Positions 50,940 to 59,229 of a DNA stretch of 64,000 nucleotides are shown here, piece by piece. Source of the stretch: Synergistaceae bacterium UBA6101. Lineage in GTDB: Bacteria; Synergistota; Synergistia; Synergistales; Synergistaceae. Each line of letters begins with the position of its first letter. Within the stretch, counting starts at the first letter, position 1. A program made the position numbers and the translations under genes. The notes below the pieces were generated by a model that worked only from the letters and a program-made list of their open reading frames with translations, was not told the DNA's origin and did no database searches. The stretch is from assembly GCA_002428495.1 (NCBI GenBank), contig DIWR01000011.1, positions 24,435 through 88,434 on the forward strand. Reading direction: 5' to 3'.

Positions 50940-53171
50940 TTACGTGTTATATAGATTAACAATTCCGTTAAATTTTTTTGGAGGCACCCTGTAGGTCCTG
51001 CTGCCGCTCTTGCCTTTCCTTACCGCAGCTGAACCGGTCTTTCGTTTCAATACCTGTCCTGCTCTCGCCAATACGCTGCTCTGCTTATCTTTAGCTAATC
51101 CACATGCCTCAAGCACCTGCATTGCAGTCATATCCACCCAGAAATCTTCAGGAACACTCCAATCAAGTCCGTCTTCAATAAGGCTCTCGGCATAATTAAG
51201 AATTTCAAACGGCTTGTTTTGAGCCTCAAGCAGCTGATCCTCATCAGAAGTGAGCCACCACTGCTGCCGGTCCTCGTCGGAAGACAGGTAATACTCCTGG
51301 TAGACCTCGGCCCATAACTGCTGTGTGTCGAAGTCTGCAGGGATCCGATGCAGTTTTTTGAGCGGGATAACCCACCATCGGCTGTTGCCTGTACGGTCAA
51401 TAAGAAATTGATAATCGTTGACCGTGGCGCAGAATATGCAGCGCCGCTGATACGGAGATATTTTTTTTGCCCAGGGAAGACGGATCTCATCCCGGCTGCT
51501 TGTAAGAAAAGATTTAAGTTTTGCCAGGTCTGCTTTTTTAAATGTTGCTTCAAGCTCTCCCAGCTCTATGATCCAGTTGGAAATGCATCTTTTAACAGAG
51601 TCCTTGTCGGAAGGATCCAGCGTAACTCCCTCAGCGAACCAATTATCGTTGCCAGCAAGGGATTTAAAGAATGTTGTCTTACCAATTCCCTGAGCGCCCT
51701 GTAAAACAAGCGTTCCTCTGGTACGGAATCCATCGCCCGCGAAGGCTGCCGCCACCCCCGAAACAAGCCAGCGACGGACAAGTATGTCCCGAAGGAATGG
51801 AGGAAAACCGTCTTCCACCTCAAGAAATAAACATATCTCAGCTATTCTGTTTTTGCCGTCCCATTTTCTTGACTTGATCCAGTCCTGAACAGGATTGATG
51901 ACATTCTTGGACGCCAGCCAGTTGACATAGCCCGGCATTAGACTGACGGGGAAGCCATACTCAACGCATGTTGATGTTATTGGGCCATCCAGTGCGGCAT
52001 TGAGAGAATGGTCCGTGCTGAACTTAGCCCCCGGAATGTCTACGGATATCTCTTTTTTAATTTCGTCGTACTTAATGTCATATTTGTTGTATTTCATAAG
52101 GACCTCAAAATTTTCCTTGACTCCAAGCGGCTTGCCTGTTTTGTCGTTTATTTTGAAAAACTTCGGATATTCGTTCCTGGCAGTATAGTCCGACGAATCC
52201 TTAATGATCTCCAGCTTGCGAAGCATCTCACGACGGGTCTCGTCCAGGCCCCTTGTGCAGGCATAATCGTTCCAGTCCGACAGTTCCTCAGTCTCTGTGA
52301 AGTCCGGAGCTACAAAAGGGATCCCGAGTTCTTCAAAAATTTTAATGGCTGCCGCCACCCCCGGATTGCCGCGGCCTTTATACGCATCATTATCTGCTGC
52401 AATACAGAGATTCCAGGAGGGATTGGACTCCATAACGTTTTTAGCTACGGGATACAAATTCCCGCAATCGGCCGCAACTATAACAACATCGCCCGTTGCC
52501 TCTCGGATACTGCAGCCCGTCGCCCATCCCTCACAGATCCATGTATTGCCTGTCGGCTCCGGCGTAAGCGCCCCCAGATCTCCGTCCAGTACACTATAAA
52601 AACCAGCTTTAGGGGCATTGAGCTGAAAAAGCTTCTCCCCGGTACCGGATATCGTCTGTATAGTCTGGACCTCGCCGGCGGAATTGACGTAGGGGATAAC
52701 CAGGTTGTTGCCCAGCAGTCTGGATCCATGGGCAGACCTGAGCTTTTTCTTCATGATGTAATTATGCAGCGGATGCGCCGGCGTCGCATGCGCCCACTTC
52801 TCCCTGGATATCTGGATAGCTCGCTGCCGTTCCATGGCTTCCTGCCGTTCACGCTCGGCACGCTCAGCTTCCTTTTTTTCAATGTAGGCCTTCCGTTCAT
52901 CCGGACTTAAAGAGCTGAAGGTCTCAGACTTGTATGACCATGTCTCATAAGGTACCCCGTGGCTGGCCCTGTAGGACTTAAACCACCCTGCCGGAGACTC
53001 GTCCGTATATATGCAGTATTCCCCTGAAGTCGCACGCCCCTTGTCACCGGCAAGACGCATCCTGTGTTTATGGCCGTCCATGCGCAGCTGCTCTCCGGCT
53101 GCAGGAGAAAGTCCACATGATTCCATTGCCTCAATAAAAGATTTTTCTATGTCATGAAAACTGAAGTCCAT
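50940..53171 (-). CDS. Toprim primase - VirE-type helicase fusion
   Basis: A 743-aa protein. The N-terminal third has the phage Toprim domain, with the acidic site in ICEGWATG and the AADND motif (about residues 205-270). The C-terminal half is a VirE/D5-like P-loop ATPase with GAQGIGKTT near 490 and RTGNSRWWVIP at the arginine-finger region. It would prime and unwind at the phage origin, which starts directly after its stop. It is the last gene of the leftward early operon. Confidence 0.85.
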   Translation of the reverse strand: MDFSFHDIEKSFIEAMESCGLSPAAGEQLRMDGHKHRMRLAGDKGRATSGEYCIYTDESPAGWFKSYRASHGVPYETWSYKSETFSSLSPDERKAYIEKKEAERAERERQEAMERQRAIQISREKWAHATPAHPLHNYIMKKKLRSAHGSRLLGNNLVIPYVNSAGEVQTIQTISGTGEKLFQLNAPKAGFYSVLDGDLGALTPEPTGNTWICEGWATGCSIREATGDVVIVAADCGNLYPVAKNVMESNPSWNLCIAADNDAYKGRGNPGVAAAIKIFEELGIPFVAPDFTETEELSDWNDYACTRGLDETRREMLRKLEIIKDSSDYTARNEYPKFFKINDKTGKPLGVKENFEVLMKYNKYDIKYDEIKKEISVDIPGAKFSTDHSLNAALDGPITSTCVEYGFPVSLMPGYVNWLASKNVINPVQDWIKSRKWDGKNRIAEICLFLEVEDGFPPFLRDILVRRWLVSGVAAAFAGDGFRTRGTLVLQGAQGIGKTTFFKSLAGNDNWFAEGVTLDPSDKDSVKRCISNWIIELGELEATFKKADLAKLKSFLTSSRDEIRLPWAKKISPYQRRCIFCATVNDYQFLIDRTGNSRWWVIPLKKLHRIPADFDTQQLWAEVYQEYYLSSDEDRQQWWLTSDEDQLLEAQNKPFEILNYAESLIEDGLDWSVPEDFWVDMTAMQVLEACGLAKDKQSSVLARAGQVLKRKTGSAAVRKGKSGSRTYRVPPKKFNGIVNLYNT

Positions 53172-53203
53172 CCTGGATCACCTCCCTTCCAAGGCAAAAC
53201 ATG

Positions 53204-53512
53204 TCAATCAGTCCCTTCGAAGGGAATATAATCCGACTTGTCCTCTTCCGGCCCTGCGATGAAAGCAGGGAGATCCGGCAGCGGGTGCCAGCATAGAGGG
53301 TGAACGTCGCAGCAGAACGTATTCGACCAGTAACGCCCGCCTGTCTTGCTGTCGCATATATATACCAAAAGATCCATGACAAGCTCGTCTCCCCACGGCT
53401 CATGGCTGTAAAAGAGTGCCAGGATCAATTCGTCATACTTCGGTGTATCCTCACCGCCCGGAAAGCAGGGTTTCCATCCGTTATCCATAGCAAGATTGGG
53501 GACCACTTTCAT
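53204..53512 (-). CDS. DUF551-like phage protein
   Basis: 102 aa from the ATG at 53512, whose ATGA overlaps the stop of the preceding gene. The C-terminal CWHPLPDLPAF matches the WxPLPxxP end of DUF551 proteins. Function unknown. It lies 32 bp before the primase-helicase gene. Confidence 0.6.
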   Translation of the reverse strand: MKVVPNLAMDNGWKPCFPGGEDTPKYDELILALFYSHEPWGDELVMDLLVYICDSKTGGRYWSNTFCCDVHPLCWHPLPDLPAFIAGPEEDKSDYIPFEGTD

Positions 53513-53748
53513 TGTTTTGCACCCGCACTTGATACTTCCGTAATAACGCACTCAGACGGGAAGAGATTCGTGTTCTCAGTGTGGATCTCCTGCTCCGGCA
53601 TCCAGCCGCCTTTTGATGCTCCGTAATAGAAGCCCGCGCCCAGGAAAAACATAAAAGTAAAAATAAACAAAAAAAACAGACAAAGCTTGCAGATCAATTC
53701 AATCATCCGGAACGCACGTATTGTATTTTCAATCGGGTCAGAACTCAC
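53509..53748 (-). CDS. Small phage membrane protein
   Basis: About 79 aa from the GTG at 53748, with AAGGGG 8 bp upstream. One strong membrane segment (CKLCLFFLFIFTFMFFLG) and a polar tail. The function is unknown. It is coupled to the next gene by stop/start overlap. Confidence 0.55.
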   Translation of the reverse strand: MSSDPIENTIRAFRMIELICKLCLFFLFIFTFMFFLGAGFYYGASKGGWMPEQEIHTENTNLFPSECVITEVSSAGAKQ

Positions 53749-53753
53749 TCGAA

Positions 53754-54017
53754 TCACCCCTTATGTTCTTCCAGAAATTTCAAATAACAATCGACATGTT
53801 CCCGCAACCTACGCACCTGATCTATCCATTCCTGCGCTGTCATTTCGTATGTCCGGTGCAATCTGGCCCTTTCATGGCAACTGGAAATTTCCAGAAAACT
53901 CAAAAACTCCGGTTTCTCGTTCTTTCCCCACTGAACGAGACCTGAATATGAAACAACGCTTGAGGTGCTTGGTTCCGGAGAATCCGTTAGAAACTCCTTT
54001 TTACAATAGGTTGTCAT
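53754..54017 (-). CDS. Hypothetical phage protein
   Basis: An 87-aa, mostly helical, charged protein (WIDQVRRLREHVDCYLKFLE). Its start overlaps the stop of the preceding small gene as ATGA. No family recognised. Confidence 0.55.
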   Translation of the reverse strand: MTTYCKKEFLTDSPEPSTSSVVSYSGLVQWGKNEKPEFLSFLEISSCHERARLHRTYEMTAQEWIDQVRRLREHVDCYLKFLEEHKG

Positions 54018-54163
54018 TCCGATTCCTCCTTCGCTTCCCAGTGTTCACACTTTTCGTTCGGTGATTCTAAATACTCTGGCAGGGCGTCCTTACTGCAAAT
54101 AATTATGATTCTGTCTCTAACACCTTCGCAGTTTTTACAATTGAGACAGTAATGTTCGCTCAT
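54014..54163 (-). CDS. Small cysteine-rich phage protein (49 aa)
   Basis: Too short for many gene callers. MSEHYCLNCKNCEGVR ... CSKD ... KCEHW gives a CxxCxxC plus Cys/His spacing suited to binding zinc. The start ATGA overlaps the YopX-like stop and its own stop overlaps the next start, so it is a genuine member of the coupled early operon. Confidence 0.7.
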   Translation of the reverse strand: MSEHYCLNCKNCEGVRDRIIIICSKDALPEYLESPNEKCEHWEAKEESE

Positions 54164-54456
54164 TCTGATTCCTGCTTCAACAGCTCTGGATTGTCGTGGA
54201 TGTTGCCGATGACTTTAAAGCCCTTATAATCCCCCATCCCAACTCTTAAAAACTCCTCAAGCGTGTAATGTGGCCAATTGAGTTTCTGTACTGGTTCTAA
54301 TGGAATAGCTCTAAATGCACCCATTTCATAGCCCACATAAAATGTCCAATGTCCTTCTTTATGCAAAATATCTCCATTAAAAACTGGCTTATTATTGCCA
54401 TCTAATAAACCCGTGTTAATACGCTTCCCGCTGGACAATACTTGCCACATCTTCAT
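54160..54456 (-). CDS. YopX-family phage protein
   Basis: A 98-aa protein. The C-terminal KVIGNIHDNPELL is the YopX signature, with the small beta-barrel GDILHKEGHWTFYVGYE before it. Function unknown in phages. Coupled to both neighbours by overlaps. Confidence 0.8.
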   Translation of the reverse strand: MKMWQVLSSGKRINTGLLDGNNKPVFNGDILHKEGHWTFYVGYEMGAFRAIPLEPVQKLNWPHYTLEEFLRVGMGDYKGFKVIGNIHDNPELLKQESE

Positions 54457-54833
54457 TCCACTTCCTTCAATAATTCAAGCGCTCTGTTTTTAGCCTTAAA
54501 CCAAGGACAATCAGAGCATGCACAGCCTTTATCACAGCATTCCTTGCAGAGAGTCGAACTGTCGATCGCGGCAATAAGCTCTTTGATGGATTCCTTCATT
54601 TCATGAATGTAATTGCCGATATTGACAAGAAGATTTTTATTAATAAGAAGATTTTTTGATGCTTTTATAGCTGGATTTTCAGAGGGATCCGCTTCTATTG
54701 GACCATCACACTCCAAGTCCTCCGGAGACGCCTCTGTACAAGCCGTGCACATTTCTTTTTTTGCCTCAGTAATGTCTTTAGCTACTATAAAAAAAGCGCA
54801 ATCAGGATCTTCAGGGCATATGAAATATTTCAT
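54453..54833 (-). CDS. Cysteine-rich hypothetical phage protein
   Basis: 126 aa from the ATG at 54833, which sits in a TAATG stop/start overlap. Central helices (NIGNYIHEMKESIKELIAAI) and a CKECCDKGCACSDCPW knot at the C-terminal third suggest a metal-binding fold. Function unknown. Confidence 0.55.
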   Translation of the reverse strand: MKYFICPEDPDCAFFIVAKDITEAKKEMCTACTEASPEDLECDGPIEADPSENPAIKASKNLLINKNLLVNIGNYIHEMKESIKELIAAIDSSTLCKECCDKGCACSDCPWFKAKNRALELLKEVE

Positions 54834-55027
54834 TACATTGCCTTCTCTATATCCTCCGCAAGCCATTTCAGCTCACGGATAATGTCCGGCAGATCATCTA
54901 AATCAAGATCGATACAACCTTCATCTATCTCAGCCTCTATATCAGCAATTGCCTCTGAAAACTCTTTCGAACACTCTTCTAAACGTTCAACCTGTTCTTT
55001 CAGCCTATCCGAAAAACCTTTACTCAT
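54833..55027 (-). CDS. Small acidic helical phage protein
   Basis: 64 aa with a coiled-coil character (RLKEQVERLEECSKEFSEAI) and an Asp/Glu-rich second half. GGAGG precedes the ATG. Anti-repressor or DNA-mimic roles are conceivable for such acidic proteins but not supported further. Confidence 0.55.
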   Translation of the reverse strand: MSKGFSDRLKEQVERLEECSKEFSEAIADIEAEIDEGCIDLDLDDLPDIIRELKWLAEDIEKAM

Positions 55028-55042
55028 ATCAGCACACCTCCA

Positions 55043-55261
55043 TTACTCTTCAAACAGTGTCCTCTGCTGATCCTCTGCCGGGATCGACTCCCCCGCGAAA
55101 AGATCTTCTTGCTCTGACTTTTTATCCCGCCACCCTCCGCAGCGGAATTTAATATCGCTCCTGTTTATGATCCCCAGCTTCGCACAGCGGATCCGGCAAT
55201 ATTCGCCGTTAAACCACTGTTCCTGCTTATGAGCACAGCTTTCACAAAATCCCTCCATCAT
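55043..55261 (-). CDS. Small cysteine-rich phage protein
   Basis: A 72-aa protein. FCESCAHKQEQWFNGEYCRIRCAKLG and a later CGGW give a plausible zinc site. The start overlaps the DUF551-like stop as ATGA. Function unknown. Confidence 0.55.
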   Translation of the reverse strand: MMEGFCESCAHKQEQWFNGEYCRIRCAKLGIINRSDIKFRCGGWRDKKSEQEDLFAGESIPAEDQQRTLFEE

Positions 55262-55587
55262 GCAACTCTCGAAGGAACTTTTGGCAATTCGGGAATTGGC
55301 ATCCAGAACAGAGCCTCGGCCGCGCTGCTAATGTCAAACTCTTTCATTGAAGTGAAAAACCCGCCGCGGTCAAAATCACTGTTGTGCTGGTATGTACCGG
55401 ACTGAACATCTCCGTCCGAATACGCGATCAGACAGCGCATCGTCTGATAAGGCCGCTCGTCGCAGCTTTGCCAGCGATAACGCAGTAAATGTTTTTTGAT
55501 CCAGTTGGCTACCTCTAAAGCCTCTTCCGGTGATAATAATTCTGTGTCCAGCTTTATAGCTTTCAAGACCCTATTGAATTCCAACAT
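55258..55587 (-). CDS. DUF551-like phage protein
   Basis: 109 aa from the ATG at 55587, with AGGAGGG 7 bp upstream. The C-terminal LFWMPIPELPKV resembles DUF551, as in the 102-aa gene at 53204. Function unknown. Confidence 0.55.
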   Translation of the reverse strand: MLEFNRVLKAIKLDTELLSPEEALEVANWIKKHLLRYRWQSCDERPYQTMRCLIAYSDGDVQSGTYQHNSDFDRGGFFTSMKEFDISSAAEALFWMPIPELPKVPSRVA

Positions 55588-55598
55588 CACGATCCCTC

Positions 55599-55817
55599 CT
55601 AATATGTCCTGAGCTGCGGGCCCCAGCAGCCGCGCGCAAATTTCCTGCACTGTATGCAGCCGAAATCCTCAAGCTCAACAGCATGCTGCGTATCAAGCTC
55701 TCCGACGTACATCGGTCCCCTCAGACCGCAGGAGCACTCCGCAAACAGACACGGCCTCCCGGAGAGGATCCTGCGAAGCGCAATTTTCAACATATCCAGG
55801 ATATTCTTACTTCTCAT
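55599..55817 (-). CDS. Small cysteine-rich phage protein
   Basis: A 72-aa basic protein with CSCGLRGP and FGCIQCRKFARGCWGP, so probably metal-binding. Its start overlaps the end of the 144-aa gene by 11 bp. Function unknown. Confidence 0.5.
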   Translation of the reverse strand: MRSKNILDMLKIALRRILSGRPCLFAECSCGLRGPMYVGELDTQHAVELEDFGCIQCRKFARGCWGPQLRTY

Positions 55818-56241
55818 CGGTCTCTTCCTCCTCTACGCCTATCTTCCGTACCCTGCGCCTCTGATATCCGGACATGGTCAGCACTTTTGTTGCCTCGGCC
55901 ACATTCCATAATTTGCGCATAGATTCAACGTCAAGCGGCTGTGGATACGGTGCTCCTGCTGCTACCTTCTGCTTCCAGGTAGATTCTCCGATCACCCAGG
56001 CGGCCGCTATCTCCTTGCTCGTTACAGCCCCCGACGTCGGCCAGTAGATGAACTCCTCTTCCGGTTCCGGAACTGCTTCCGCTGTATGAAGATCCGGCAG
56101 ACCGGCGGAAGCAAGCGCCTGGATCGCGGTATCATATTTGATCAGCTTCTCGATATAGCTCAGAGGCAAAGGATCGCTTCCAAGCTCACCGGAAAGAGTG
56201 ATCCGCCACTGGCTCTCTTCCACGGTTAATGTTGTCGCCAT
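55807..56241 (-). CDS. Hypothetical phage protein, possibly recombination-associated
   Basis: A 144-aa protein with an Ala/Glu-rich helical centre, SKEIAAAWVIGESTWKQKV and a C-terminal basic patch (YQRRRVRKIG). No family recognised. It is coupled to its neighbours. Confidence 0.5.
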   Translation of the reverse strand: MATTLTVEESQWRITLSGELGSDPLPLSYIEKLIKYDTAIQALASAGLPDLHTAEAVPEPEEEFIYWPTSGAVTSKEIAAAWVIGESTWKQKVAAGAPYPQPLDVESMRKLWNVAEATKVLTMSGYQRRRVRKIGVEEEETDEK

Positions 56242-56517
56242 TTAACTCACTTCCTTGATTACGGGTTTGACAAGCCGGTAAGTGGTCCTGCCGTCCGCGC
56301 CTTTCGCGGTCGAGCAGACCTCGCCGGACAGCTTTACCCTCTCAGTATGCAGGGCCTTTGAGGTCTCAGTGATGTAAAAATTCCCGTCGCTTCCCTTAAA
56401 TTCATGTAAAATCCGAAGCTTCTTTCCGGGGGTCAGACTGATTCCTCCGAAGATCCGTGACCTCAAAAGCTCTGCTTCGACGGAAACACGCTCTATTGCT
56501 GTTTTTGTCTGTACCAC
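56242..56517 (-). CDS. Hypothetical phage protein
   Basis: A 91-aa, mainly beta protein (ISLTPGKKLRILHEF, DGNFYITETSK) from a GTG start with GGGGTG upstream. Function unknown. Confidence 0.45.
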   Translation of the reverse strand: MVQTKTAIERVSVEAELLRSRIFGGISLTPGKKLRILHEFKGSDGNFYITETSKALHTERVKLSGEVCSTAKGADGRTTYRLVKPVIKEVS

Positions 56518-56578
56518 TCAAATCACCCCGTTTAATTTTTTCTGTTAAACTAAAACCATCCCGGAGGAGGTGAACAAA

Positions 56579-56761
56579 ATGCTTAACGAACTTCCCAAAA
56601 TCCCTAAATGCCAGTTCTGCAACAACGAACACCCAATGTACCTTTACAGAGAAGTTGTGATTAAGAAAACTCTGGCATCAGAACCAAACGAACAAATCAA
56701 ATCAATCGAAATACGTTGTGCGAACTGCGGTGCAATAATCAGCGTCATTCCTCAGACTTAG
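56579..56761 (+). CDS. Small zinc-ribbon protein on the opposite strand
   Basis: 60 aa from the ATG at 56579, which has GGAGGAGGTG 7 bp upstream, a stronger site than its neighbours. CQFCNNEH and CANCG form a clear zinc ribbon. It is antisense within an otherwise leftward operon and converges on the next gene with a 17-bp overlap, so it is likely separately expressed. Confidence 0.55.
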   Translation: MLNELPKIPKCQFCNNEHPMYLYREVVIKKTLASEPNEQIKSIEIRCANCGAIISVIPQT

Positions 56762-56981
56762 TCTCCGCATGCTCCTGTGCCGCACTGGCCTCTAACGCCC
56801 TGCGCATGGGAGCATAAATATCTGTCAGCCCCTGCTGGATCGGCATCACGTAATCCTTCCACAGTTCACGCACCTGATCCGCTGCTTCGTCGGGAGTAAG
56901 AGCTGAGTCAAAAACCCTTTTTATAACGATCTTGCTGGACCCGCTATGTTCATGTATACGTACCTCTATATCGTGGTTCAT
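56745..56981 (-). CDS. Hypothetical phage protein
   Basis: About 78 aa from the ATG at 56981, with AAAAGGGGG upstream. Acidic, helical C-terminus (ADQVRELWKDYVMPIQQGL). Function unknown. Confidence 0.5.
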   Translation of the reverse strand: MNHDIEVRIHEHSGSSKIVIKRVFDSALTPDEAADQVRELWKDYVMPIQQGLTDIYAPMRRALEASAAQEHAETKSEE

Positions 56982-57030
56982 ATCAGCATCCCCCTTTTCT
57001 ACAATGACTTCTACCCAATGCATCTCCGCC

Positions 57031-57330
57031 CTATGGAGTGCATGGAGTACAACCTATATCAGCTGTCTCTGTAGGCACTTCTGTCTCATACGTCTTTTCA
57101 AAGATGTCCGGCTTACAGGGATAAAATTCACCGTTTACGCCCTTAATAATGAAATCACCGACATTAGCGATCATCGTGCCCTCAAGGGTCTCTATCTTTA
57201 GAACAGGGTTTTCATCGGCGTAACTGAAAATAATCGGATCAAGACCAAGGTTCGACAATGCCTCCATACATTCAACAGAATCCTCAAGCTGAACAGCATC
57301 GATCACCACAGGCTTCTTGCAATATTTCAT
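57031..57330 (-). CDS. Phage accessory protein of the 'MKYxKKPVV' family
   Basis: A 99-aa protein. MKYCKKPVVIDAVQL ... TLEGTMIANVGDFIIKGVNGEFYPCKPDIFEKTYE is a widespread small phage protein of unknown function. Strong AAGGAGG site. Confidence 0.8.
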   Translation of the reverse strand: MKYCKKPVVIDAVQLEDSVECMEALSNLGLDPIIFSYADENPVLKIETLEGTMIANVGDFIIKGVNGEFYPCKPDIFEKTYETEVPTETADIGCTPCTP

Positions 57331-57342
57331 TTCAATTCCTCC

Positions 57343-57837
57343 TTATAATGGTTGAATAGATACGTCGCCGGCGTAAAAGTCCCGGCTCGAATAACTGATA
57401 AGCCAGCCTCCGGAAAGCTGACGGAAAATATAATGAGTGACCCGGTTCCCCGGCGCTTTAGCTTCCAGGATCAGCTTCTCCCTGTCGATCAGATATTTTT
57501 CCCCGATCCTGAGTTCAGCGCGAGATCCGTAGCTGCCGCCGCTGAACCTTGCCGGAACAGCAGGCCTGCTGTGAGCAGGATCTTCGTAAAAATATAAATT
57601 TGTAATGTCTGAGAGCCGGCAGCCCAGCGCATCGCACAGGGCCCATATAACCTTAGAGCTTGTTGACATCGTGTTGCCGGCTTCAATGTTGCAAAGCGAA
57701 TTGCGCCTTATCCCTGCAGCCCTGCTCAGCTCATCCTGTGTAAGGCCTTTTTTGCCCCGCAGGCAGATCAGCTTCTGCGGATCCACCTGTGTATATTCCT
57801 TGGCCCCTAAAACCTTTTTCTTAGGATAAACAGCCAT
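57343..57837 (-). CDS. XRE-family regulator with C-terminal extension
   Basis: 164 aa from the ATG at 57837, with GGAG upstream. The helix-turn-helix (LIQLRGKKGLTQDELSRAAG-type, IRRNSLCNIEAGNT) is XRE-like. The second half is a soluble beta domain (LRIGEKYLIDREKLILEA) of unknown role. Probably an early-operon repressor/activator besides CI and Cro. Confidence 0.75.
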   Translation of the reverse strand: MAVYPKKKVLGAKEYTQVDPQKLICLRGKKGLTQDELSRAAGIRRNSLCNIEAGNTMSTSSKVIWALCDALGCRLSDITNLYFYEDPAHSRPAVPARFSGGSYGSRAELRIGEKYLIDREKLILEAKAPGNRVTHYIFRQLSGGWLISYSSRDFYAGDVSIQPL

Positions 57838-57850
57838 TCCGAACTCCAGA

Positions 57851-58024
57851 CTAGATCCCGGGCACCGGGTCTGTAAAAAGTTCGTCAATGGCAGCTGCTT
57901 TCAGTCCGTCAAAAAGGGAGGCGATCTCCTGAGGCTCAGCGCCGTCAGGAAAACTCCTCCCCATTTCTATGGAAGCTCTGCCATCTGAAAAAACAACCTG
58001 AATTCGAAGTTCGTTCAAAACCAT
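57851..58024 (-). CDS. Hypothetical phage protein
   Basis: 57 aa from the ATG at 58024; a TTG shortly after and a longer frame to 58090 are alternatives, and ribosome spacing favours the internal starts. Acidic, with IEMGRSFPDGAEPQEIASLF. Function unknown. Confidence 0.4.
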   Translation of the reverse strand: MVLNELRIQVVFSDGRASIEMGRSFPDGAEPQEIASLFDGLKAAAIDELFTDPVPGI

Positions 58025-58065
58025 GCCCTCCTTCCCGGATTTACTTGCCCAGATCTCAACTCCCG

Positions 58066-58347
58066 CTAACCTAAAAACTTCGCCAGCCACCCCTTCTTTC
58101 GCCCCGGAGCCGGCTGCTTCTTCGGCCGGGGCATGGTAGGGTTTTCTTCCGACTCCAGGAGAAGATTTTTTGCGGTCAGGCCTAATGCGGACGCGATCCC
58201 GGAGAGGTCGTCCAGTCTTGGGACTCTCTTTCCCTGCTCAATAAACGAATAATGCGTCTGTGAAATTCCGGCCATCTCCGCTGCTTCCGTCTGAGAAAGC
58301 CCCAGTTCAGCACGACGGACTCTCATTTTTACCAAGTCAAGCTTCAT
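58066..58347 (-). CDS. Cro-like XRE regulator
   Basis: A 93-aa protein. VRRAELGLSQTEAAEMAGISQ (in two halves: LGLSQTEAAEMAGIS and THYSFIEQGKRVPRL) is a Cro/CI helix-turn-helix, with a basic C-terminal tail (PRPKKQPAPGRKKGW). It overlaps the Toprim paralogue by 4 bp and is second in the early operon, the classical Cro position. Confidence 0.8.
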   Translation of the reverse strand: MKLDLVKMRVRRAELGLSQTEAAEMAGISQTHYSFIEQGKRVPRLDDLSGIASALGLTAKNLLLESEENPTMPRPKKQPAPGRKKGWLAKFLG

Positions 58348-59072
58348 TCTCGATCACCACCTTTACGCCTCTGCGTCTCTAAACTGCTGAACCCGCTCCC
58401 GTTCCTGATGACTTCGAGCCGCTCAATAAGCATCCGCCGGGTCTCGTCAAGGCCCCTTGTATCAGCGAAGTCATTCCAGTCCGTCAGACGCTCCCCTTCT
58501 CCGAAAACAGGAGCGGAAAACGGGATACCAAGCCTTTCATAAACTTCAACTGCAGCCATGATCCCGGCGTTGCGCCCGCCCCTGCATAAATCGTTGTCCG
58601 CTGCCACTGCGAGATCAAAAGCCATCTCCGGGTAAGCGTCACGGATCTTCTTCGCTGTGGGATAAAGGTTTTCTATACTCCCGGCAACGATGACAATATC
58701 TCCGGTCGCCTCACGGACGCTGCATCCTGTCGCCCATCCCTCGCAGATCCACACATGTCCCGTCGGCTCCGCGTATCTCTTCCCGTCGTTCAGCACACAG
58801 AAAAGGCCCCGTGTCGGCGCATCCGGTTGGAAGCGCTTCTCCCCAGTCTCCGAGATCATCTGCACCGTCTCCAGAGGTCCGCCGAACTCGCTGACGTATG
58901 GAATGAGAAGATCTCTCTCAAGTACCTTCGATTCGTGAGCCGACCTAAGCCCCTTCTTAACTATGTAGCCGTGCACGCAAGAGGCCGGAAACGCGTTCGC
59001 CCACTTTGTCCTTGCACGGAGGATACCGTGCTCCTCGCGTGATATCTGCATTGCGTCCTGTTCAGCGCTCAT
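58344..59072 (-). CDS. Standalone Toprim primase-like protein, paralogue of the primase-helicase N-terminus
   Basis: 242 aa from the ATG at 59072, which has AAAGGAGG 8 bp upstream. It repeats, with many identical blocks, the Toprim part of the 743-aa protein: GLRSAHESKVL, WICEGWATGCSVREATGD, AADND and LTDWNDFADTRGLDETRR. The helicase half is missing. It is the first gene after the early promoter. It might be a primase accessory, a decoy or a duplication remnant kept under selection. Confidence 0.7.
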   Translation of the reverse strand: MSAEQDAMQISREEHGILRARTKWANAFPASCVHGYIVKKGLRSAHESKVLERDLLIPYVSEFGGPLETVQMISETGEKRFQPDAPTRGLFCVLNDGKRYAEPTGHVWICEGWATGCSVREATGDIVIVAGSIENLYPTAKKIRDAYPEMAFDLAVAADNDLCRGGRNAGIMAAVEVYERLGIPFSAPVFGEGERLTDWNDFADTRGLDETRRMLIERLEVIRNGSGFSSLETQRRKGGDRE

Positions 59073-59094
59073 ATTTAGTGCCTCCTTTGTTAAA

Positions 59095-59207
59095 TCCAAA
59101 TGTATTATTTACTCTATTCGGAATAATACTCTCGTTTTCTAATATTGTCAATACATTTGGAGCATTTTATTCCAAATGTAAGATTGACTTTTTATTTCCA
59201 AATGGAA
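59095..59207. promoter_or_regulatory. Divergent early/repressor promoters with repeated operators
   Basis: Early promoter on minus: TTGACA (59146-59151), 17 bp, TATTAT (59123-59128). Repressor promoter on plus: TTGACT (59184-59189), 16 bp, AATAAT (59206-59211). Operator-like repeats of TCCAAATGTA occur at 59095-59104, inverted at 59152-59161, again at 59171-59180, and as the palindrome TTCCAAATGGAA at 59196-59207. Repeats overlap both promoters, the genetic-switch layout. Confidence 0.8.
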
Positions 59208-59229
59208 TAATGGTCGTTGAGGTGGCGAT

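Noticed and set aside
53152..53403. 83-codon minus-strand ORF
   Set aside because: Out-of-frame overlap of the DUF551-like gene, without its own ribosome site or motif.
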